A DNA stretch of 64,000 bases from NCBI GenBank assembly GCA_025360125.1, contig JANYCU010000055.1, positions 55,752 through 119,751 of the forward strand. Reading direction: 5' to 3'. Origin of the DNA: Armatimonadota bacterium. GTDB taxonomy: Bacteria > Armatimonadota > Fimbriimonadia > Fimbriimonadales > Fimbriimonadaceae. The position numbers and the translations under genes are program-made. The notes under the pieces are model-generated. The model did not search any database, was not told the origin of the DNA, and saw only the letters and a list, made by a program, of their open reading frames with translations. Position 1 is the stretch's first letter. Each line of letters begins with the position of its first letter. Of the stretch, positions 60,492-64,000 are shown in pieces.

Positions 60492-61378
60492 ACTGCTGAC
60501 TTCTTAGTTGGCTCTGGTTGACCAAATTGTTGGACCAGAGCTACTCCGGAGAGAATCAATGCGCCGCCAATTACCGAAACGACCGTTGGGATTTCATGGA
60601 GGAAGAGCCACGCGACAACGATGGTTGCGGCGGGAATGGCGTACAAAAACGCCGCCGCCTTGGCGACCGGCAATTTCTTTATGGTCTGCGCCCATGTCCA
60701 GTATCCGAAGGCGGTTGTTATAACCCCCATGTAGATGGTGCAAAGGAAGGGCGTCAGCGCTCCGTTAACGGTTTTGGTCCACGAACTTGCCGCCCACGGC
60801 GTCATGAAAAGGGTAGCGAAGAAAACCGAGTAGGTGATGACCTGAAGTCCGGAGTACGACTTGAGCAGCGGTCGTTGCCCCATCGAATAGAAAGCCTGGA
60901 GCAGGGCTGCGCATAGAACGATGAGAGCAAACCAATCGAGGCTTTGCAGTCCGCCGCGGCCTACCGAGACGATCGCAACCCCAACGAAACTGACGGCCAT
61001 GCCGAGCTTGCCAAAAAGTGAAAGGCGCTCAGGATTGGAGAATTTTCCGATGATTACCATGAAAATGGGGGCGGCCGCGATGATGAAGCTGGCGGTTGAG
61101 GCGGGGACGCGGGTGAGTCCGAGGCTCAGCACTGGGGAATAGAGTGCGTGCCCCAGTAGTCCGAGTCCGGCGAAATATGGCAAGTCTTTGACTTTTGGGA
61201 TCGACTCTTTGGCGAAGAAGGATATGGCTCCAAGTACGATCGAGGCGGCGACGAGCCTCACGAAGGTCATTTCGAGCGGTGAGTATTGGGTTACTGCGAT
61301 CTTGACCGCGGCGTAGGCCAGCGACCAGCAGACCATGGTGCTGACTGCGGCAACCACTCCAAGTTGTTTGCTCGTCAT
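60488..61378 (-). CDS. EamA/DMT-family transporter
   Basis: A 296-residue inner-membrane protein with ten hydrophobic segments in two EamA repeats, each beginning with a characteristic helix (WSLAYAAVKIAVTQYSPLEMTFVRLVAASIVL and FALIVLCAALLQAFYSMGQRPLL). Family members export amino acids, metabolites or drugs. No substrate hint from neighbours; the deacetylase-like gene is 3 nt away on the same strand. Converges with and overlaps the TPR gene by 4 nt. Confidence 0.88.
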   Translation of the reverse strand: MTSKQLGVVAAVSTMVCWSLAYAAVKIAVTQYSPLEMTFVRLVAASIVLGAISFFAKESIPKVKDLPYFAGLGLLGHALYSPVLSLGLTRVPASTASFIIAAAPIFMVIIGKFSNPERLSLFGKLGMAVSFVGVAIVSVGRGGLQSLDWFALIVLCAALLQAFYSMGQRPLLKSYSGLQVITYSVFFATLFMTPWAASSWTKTVNGALTPFLCTIYMGVITTAFGYWTWAQTIKKLPVAKAAAFLYAIPAATIVVAWLFLHEIPTVVSVIGGALILSGVALVQQFGQPEPTKKSAV

Positions 61379-61381
61379 GTG

Positions 61382-62353
61382 TTATTCGGGTTCGGCGATG
61401 AGGAGCGTATTTTCAAGGTTGAGGGTTTTTTGGATGATGTTGGCGGGGTCGAGGTCTGGTCGGTGGATCGGCCATTTCGCGGCTCCAGCGAGGGCTTTGG
61501 GGGTTTCGGATCGAAAGAATTGGATTTCCTCGTCGCTTGGCCTTCGCTCATTCCATTTGAGTTCGAGGAGTTCGTCGACGCCGACGATTTTGGCGACGGA
61601 TTTTAGTTTTACGAGGAAGGAACGGAGGTTGATGAGGCTTCGCATGTAGACCTTTTCGTCAACCACATTGGCAAACGGAAGCGGTTCGGCGGTTTTGCCG
61701 CCAAAATATCCACTGTCCCAGAAGGCGTCATGTCGGAAGCGGGTTGGGTGACCAACGAAGATTCCGAGCCAGGGCGTGGTGGCCGATTGGATCGCTTTGA
61801 GCACTTGGTTGGACCGTTGGTCGGCAATTTGGTCATCGGCCCATTGGTCTTCACCGATTGAGTAAGCCTGGGGAAGTCCAAGAATTCCGTTGATGCGGTG
61901 AGGGCGATGGTTCGGGGTTTGGATAAGGGAATAGGAGTAAGCCGGGACTTGCAGTTGGCTGAGCGCGGCGTTGATTTCGGGTGACCAGGTGTTGCCCGCT
62001 CCTCCCCAAAAAGTCGGGGATTGGCCGAATGCTTTGACGAAGGAATCATGGCCTTTTCGCTCGGAATCGAGCGCTAGTCGGCACCCGGTTTCGTAGTCCA
62101 CGTCGGCGAGGAGCTCCATCGTGGATGGATGTTGTGAGTGGGTATTCGTATGCAAACCTATACAATGCGATTTAAGGCTGGTCAGAATATCTTGTCGGTT
62201 CCGGGACATTAGGGAGCGACATTTCTCGCCCGTGATGCACATGGATGCGCGAACCGAGAGGTTCGTGAAGAGCTCGGAAATATCCAGCGCAGCGGGGTCA
62301 GCCAGCGGGTTGATCGGGTCTTCGATATCCATGAAAACGGAAACAAGGATCAC
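61382..62353 (-). CDS. Polysaccharide deacetylase-like protein
   Basis: A 323-residue protein with NodB-like motifs: MDIEDP near the start (metal-binding Asp) and CIGLHTNTHSQHPSTM (the metal-binding His pair). GHPTRFRHDAFWDSG may be the active-site region near residue 205. Similar proteins remove acetyl groups from sugars such as peptidoglycan or chitin. No signal peptide is obvious, so the substrate may be cytoplasmic. The transporter gene follows 3 nt after it, probably as one operon. Confidence 0.78.
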   Translation of the reverse strand: MILVSVFMDIEDPINPLADPAALDISELFTNLSVRASMCITGEKCRSLMSRNRQDILTSLKSHCIGLHTNTHSQHPSTMELLADVDYETGCRLALDSERKGHDSFVKAFGQSPTFWGGAGNTWSPEINAALSQLQVPAYSYSLIQTPNHRPHRINGILGLPQAYSIGEDQWADDQIADQRSNQVLKAIQSATTPWLGIFVGHPTRFRHDAFWDSGYFGGKTAEPLPFANVVDEKVYMRSLINLRSFLVKLKSVAKIVGVDELLELKWNERRPSDEEIQFFRSETPKALAGAAKWPIHRPDLDPANIIQKTLNLENTLLIAEPE

Positions 62354-62396
62354 GGAGATAGTTTAACTTCCACGGGAACGAATTTAGTCATTTGGC

Positions 62397-62426
62397 TTGA
62401 CGTTGATTGTCCGAGATCGCTACAAT
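62397..62426 (+). promoter_or_regulatory. Sigma-70-like promoter of the ankyrin gene
   Basis: TTGACG (62397-62402) and TACAAT (62421-62426) are separated by 18 bp. Transcription would begin near 62433, leaving a leader of about 130 nt. Confidence 0.6.
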
Positions 62427-62432
62427 ACTTTA

Positions 62433-62543
62433 ACAGCGCGAAGGGCGCTTCCAGTCCGTGGAAAGGGTTGTACCCACCTCATAATAGATGAAAATACAAG
62501 GTCACGAACCTCGTTTCGAGCCTGATTTGGACGGACTCCAGGC
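62433..62543 (+). ncRNA. Structured leader RNA upstream of the ankyrin gene
   Basis: The likely transcript leader folds. AGCGC/GCGCT (62435-62449) forms a 5' hairpin. AGTCCGT (62453-62459) pairs with ACGGACT (62531-62537) as a long-range closing stem, enclosing GGGT-TGT-ACCC (62465-62475), TCAT/ATGA (62479-62491) and AGGT/ACCT and CTCG-TTT-CGAG small stems. GCCTG (62520-62524) can instead pair with CAGGC (62539-62543), which would break the closing stem. It looks like a riboswitch or attenuator; I match it to no known class. Confidence 0.4.
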
Positions 62544-62563
62544 ACAAATAGAAGTGAGTTCGT

Positions 62564-63880
62564 ATGAATAAAACACCATTGCCCTCGCGGCCAAATATCG
62601 AGCTGTACAAGAAGCTCGCGAAAGATATCGTCAAAGTTTGGAAGTCAAACGTCCCCGGAATTGTCCATTGGGAAGGGCGAGAAGTAACCTTTTCCCGACT
62701 TGAGATCGCGGTTAGGCATCCCCGATTTTCAAAGCTATTGGAAGTTGATCTGAAAGAGGTTAAATTCTCGCTGGCGGATGCTCAGTTTTTGATCGCCCGT
62801 GAATATGGGTTTGAGAGTTGGCCGAAGTTTGCCGAGCATATTGCGGCACTGCGGTCTGAGGATGAACCAAATCGTTTGTTTCTGATTGCGGCGACGGTGC
62901 CGCTGGATGGCACTTCGCATGTTTTAGGCGACTTGACCGAGGCGAATGAGATATTGGCTCAGAACCCGGGAGTTGGCACCAAGGACATCTTTGTTGCAGC
63001 GGTAACGGGCAACATTGGGTTGGTCCGTCTGTTCTTAGCGCGTAACCCGAAACTCGCCAAGCGAAAGGGTGGTCCGCATGGATGGGACGCCCTGTGTTAC
63101 CTTTGCTTTTCACGGTATTTGCGGTTGGACAGTTCTCGGTCGGACGATTTTGTCGCTTGCGCGAGGGCTTTGCTTGAGGCGGGAGCGAACGCAAATACGG
63201 GTTGGTTCGACCGAACTCATTCGCCAGAGCCTGAGTGGGAAAGCGCGCTTTACGGGGCGACGGGGGTTGCTCAGCACCCCGGGGTTACCCAGGTCTTGCT
63301 CGACTTTGGGGCCGATCCGAATGACAACGAGACCCCATATCACGCACCCGAGACTTATGATAATCGGGCGGTGTCGGTGCTTATTGGGAGTGGAAAGCTC
63401 AGCGCCAAAAGTCTCTCAATGATGCTGGTTCGAAAGTCGGACTTTCACGACCTTGCGGGAGTGCGGATGTTGCTAGAGGCGGGTGCCGACCCGAACCTGA
63501 TGACGATGTGGAAGGTAACGGGCCTCCATCACGCCATTCGGCGAGACAATAATATTACGATTCTCGATTTGCTGTTGGATCATGGCGCTGACCCGAAGAT
63601 TACCGATCAGCTGGGTGGTCAGAATGGGATCGCGATGGCGGCTCGCCGGGGTCGGGGAGACTTCCTGGCATCGTTGGTTGCTCGGGGAGTTGCCTTGGAC
63701 TTGAATTCGGCCGATACGTTGGTTGCTGCGTGTGCGATGGATGATCGAGAAGCCATTTTGGCTGCGTCTGATGAGACGAAGACTGGCGTTCGGGGGTTGG
63801 GCGGTGCGTTAGTGTCAGAGTTCTCCGGAACCGGGAATGCGGTTGGAGTTGGACATTTGCTGTACAGTCAAGCTTCATGA
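62564..63880 (+). CDS. Ankyrin-repeat protein
   Basis: A 438-residue soluble protein. The N-terminal 100 residues have no recognised domain. At least six ankyrin-type repeats follow from about residue 130, with typical helices and loops (TQVLLDFGADPNDNETPYHAPE, RMLLEAGADPNLMTMWKVTGLHHAIRRDN, LDLLLDHGADPKITDQLGGQNGIAMAARRGR). Ankyrin proteins bind other proteins. The start at ATG 62564 lacks a strong ribosome site, which fits control by the leader. Confidence 0.85.
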   Translation: MNKTPLPSRPNIELYKKLAKDIVKVWKSNVPGIVHWEGREVTFSRLEIAVRHPRFSKLLEVDLKEVKFSLADAQFLIAREYGFESWPKFAEHIAALRSEDEPNRLFLIAATVPLDGTSHVLGDLTEANEILAQNPGVGTKDIFVAAVTGNIGLVRLFLARNPKLAKRKGGPHGWDALCYLCFSRYLRLDSSRSDDFVACARALLEAGANANTGWFDRTHSPEPEWESALYGATGVAQHPGVTQVLLDFGADPNDNETPYHAPETYDNRAVSVLIGSGKLSAKSLSMMLVRKSDFHDLAGVRMLLEAGADPNLMTMWKVTGLHHAIRRDNNITILDLLLDHGADPKITDQLGGQNGIAMAARRGRGDFLASLVARGVALDLNSADTLVAACAMDDREAILAASDETKTGVRGLGGALVSEFSGTGNAVGVGHLLYSQAS

Positions 63881-63901
63881 CTAACATAATCATGAAGATC
63901 A

Positions 63902-64000
63902 ATGCTAAAACAATCAATTAAGATTCCATCTCCTAAACTATTGGGGGAGAGAACGTTTGTGAAAGACCCTGCTGAGAAGCTTGCTTTGTCCAGGCTTCGG
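63902..64000 (+). CDS. Start of a gene cut by the window edge
   Basis: A frame open to the end of the window. It may start at ATG 63902 (MLKQSIKIPSPKLLGERTF...) or, more likely, at GTG 63959 (VKDPAEKLALSRLR), which is preceded by a strong GGGGGAG ribosome site 10 nt upstream. Both are in the same frame. The residues are too few to identify. Confidence 0.45.
   Translation, partial: MLKQSIKIPSPKLLGERTFVKDPAEKLALSRLR

Overview
The window is one contiguous stretch of a Gram-negative-type bacterial chromosome with about 50% GC. It carries mostly single genes and short operons on both strands. No rRNA, CRISPR array, integrase or canonical IS transposase is visible. An outer-membrane barrel protein, several lipoproteins, prepilin-like proteins with H-bacterial N-methylation leaders, DUF1800 and DUF4331 proteins and a GapN-type dehydrogenase fit a free-living heterotroph. 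My best guess is Armatimonadota (Fimbriimonadia-like), but this is inference from gene style only and no marker gene here settles it.

Layout. 1-1770: end of an operon with a truncated gene, a prepilin-like protein, a Cys-rich exported protein and an anchored protein. 1839-5405: complete sugar-type ABC importer (ATPase, permease, lipoprotein binder) closed by a strong hairpin terminator. 5444-13678: housekeeping and envelope genes (an HTH-PAS regulator, an S41 protease, a low-molecular-weight phosphatase, two SDRs, a possible lysozyme-fold protein, and an HslU with no HslV beside it). 13679-14521: a gene-free stretch with degenerate repeats. 14522-21756: an accessory, defence-like island holding a HipA-like kinase with a DUF3037 partner, a frameshifted MmeI-type restriction-methylase, a zinc-ribbon membrane protein, a DUF4268 nuclease-like protein and DUF4926. 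22139-25012: a porin-like barrel and a second Cys-rich/membrane/prepilin cluster. 25058-31435: gapN, ruvC, a ParDE toxin-antitoxin pair, mutL, a thioredoxin-like protein and a small lipoprotein. 31542-31618: initiator tRNA.

31659-36230 holds a one-module peptide synthetase of the Pls/PosA architecture (adenylation, carrier, then membrane and three left-handed beta-helix domains) with its own phosphopantetheinyl transferase 3 nt downstream. This is a self-contained candidate poly-amino-acid or amino-acid-ligating system. 36454-41437: RmuC, a 675-bp structured element carrying a DUF559 endonuclease gene, and an alpha-L-rhamnosidase. 41676-49705: a solitary PD-(D/E)XK nuclease, an orphan trpB, ChaN-like and HtpX genes, a hydrolase, an atypical SDR and an amidase. 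50287-52188: a compact arsenic operon (arsR-arsC-aquaporin, then dinB) with two matched operators and a probably leaderless arsR. 52251-64000: CvfB, a zinc-ribbon gene bracketed by direct repeats, secreted proteins of unknown function, DUF1800, a DUF4331 protein split into two exported halves followed by a TPR protein, a DMT exporter, a deacetylase-like protein, and an ankyrin gene with a structured leader.

The observations I consider most worth follow-up are: the DUF559 element with compound inverted ends whose stem-loops keep their shape while changing sequence; the Pls-like synthetase with its PPTase; the split DUF4331; the HipA/DUF3037 pair; and the hairpin covering the start region of the Cys-rich exported gene at 23382.
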